From Burkholderiales bacterium (lineage in GTDB: Bacteria > Pseudomonadota > Gammaproteobacteria > Burkholderiales > Usitatibacteraceae), in the NCBI GenBank assembly GCA_014378085.1, contig JACMOJ010000152.1, positions 1 to 6,192 of the forward strand: DNA of 6,192 bases, written 5' to 3'. The notes under the pieces are model-generated. The model was not told the origin of the DNA and searched no databases. It worked only from the letters and a program-made list of their open reading frames with translations. A program made the position numbers and the translations under genes. How positions within the stretch are numbered: position 1 is the stretch's first letter; every line of letters starts with the position of its first letter. Shown piece by piece: positions 6,081 to 6,192 of this stretch.

Positions 6081-6192
6081 TGCAATTCATAAATGGGCGC
6101 CGTGGTCGGCCTGGCGTGTTTGGCGTTTAATCTTGTATCGATGGCGGTGGGGTATGCCCTGCCCTTGGCGGTCAAGCTGCCGCAGAAACAAG
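6064..6192 (+). pseudogene. Partial, internally deleted copy of the BASS transporter gene (runs off the window)
   Basis: Two blocks repeat the transporter gene in the same orientation. Bases 6064-6101 align with 3860-3897 with 7 mismatches in 38, and 6102-6192 align with 4013-4103 with 3 mismatches in 91. The 115 bases between those blocks in the upstream copy (3898-4012) are missing, and 115 is not a multiple of three, so the reading frame is broken at the join. Everything before the first block (start, first half of the protein) is absent. Downstream of the join the frame beginning at GTG 6102 reads VVGLACLAFNLVSMAVGYAL, differing from the other copy by one Val-to-Leu change in the aligned part. 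The copy still matches at the last base of the window, so it continues beyond. As seen it cannot encode a working transporter. Confidence 0.85.

Overview
The window looks like chromosomal DNA of a Beta- or Gammaproteobacterium. The main evidence is gene order: argH is divergent from an AlgZ/FimS-type sensor kinase gene followed by an AlgR/LytTR response regulator gene, an arrangement known from Pseudomonas and many beta- and gammaproteobacteria. The ArgH and AlgR sequences also look proteobacterial. Species cannot be assigned from this window.

Layout. (1) 24-1448, minus strand: argH, the last enzyme of arginine synthesis, intact, with an unusual substitution beside its catalytic serine. (2) 1449-1508: a 60-bp AT-rich divergent control region. 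(3) 1509-4267, plus strand: a tightly packed set of algZ-like kinase, algR-like regulator (4-base ATGA overlap) and a BASS/SBF-family transporter gene whose ATG directly follows the algR stop. The transporter frame has an in-frame TAG at codon 22. It is therefore either a young pseudogene, a gene restarted at a downstream TTG, or a sequencing error. (4) 4300-5718: a 472-residue soluble conserved hypothetical protein with a C-terminal segment resembling the toxin-binding domain of Xre/MbcA/ParS antitoxins. (5) 5719-6192: a gene-poor stretch with decayed pieces. It holds an imperfect hairpin, a minus-strand remnant resembling the C-terminal end of an MNT-type nucleotidyltransferase, and, running off the window edge, a 5'-truncated and internally deleted second copy of the transporter gene.

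How the genes fit together. AlgZ and AlgR form a two-component pair, and the transporter is positioned to be co-transcribed and translationally coupled with them. The 472-aa gene is separated by only 32 bp and may be read from the same transcript. No CRISPR array, RNA gene, phage module or complete insertion sequence was seen. I found no convincing new multi-gene system. The most informative signals are the nonsense codon in the transporter gene and its mosaic partial duplicate about 2.1 kb downstream, which point to local duplication and gene decay.
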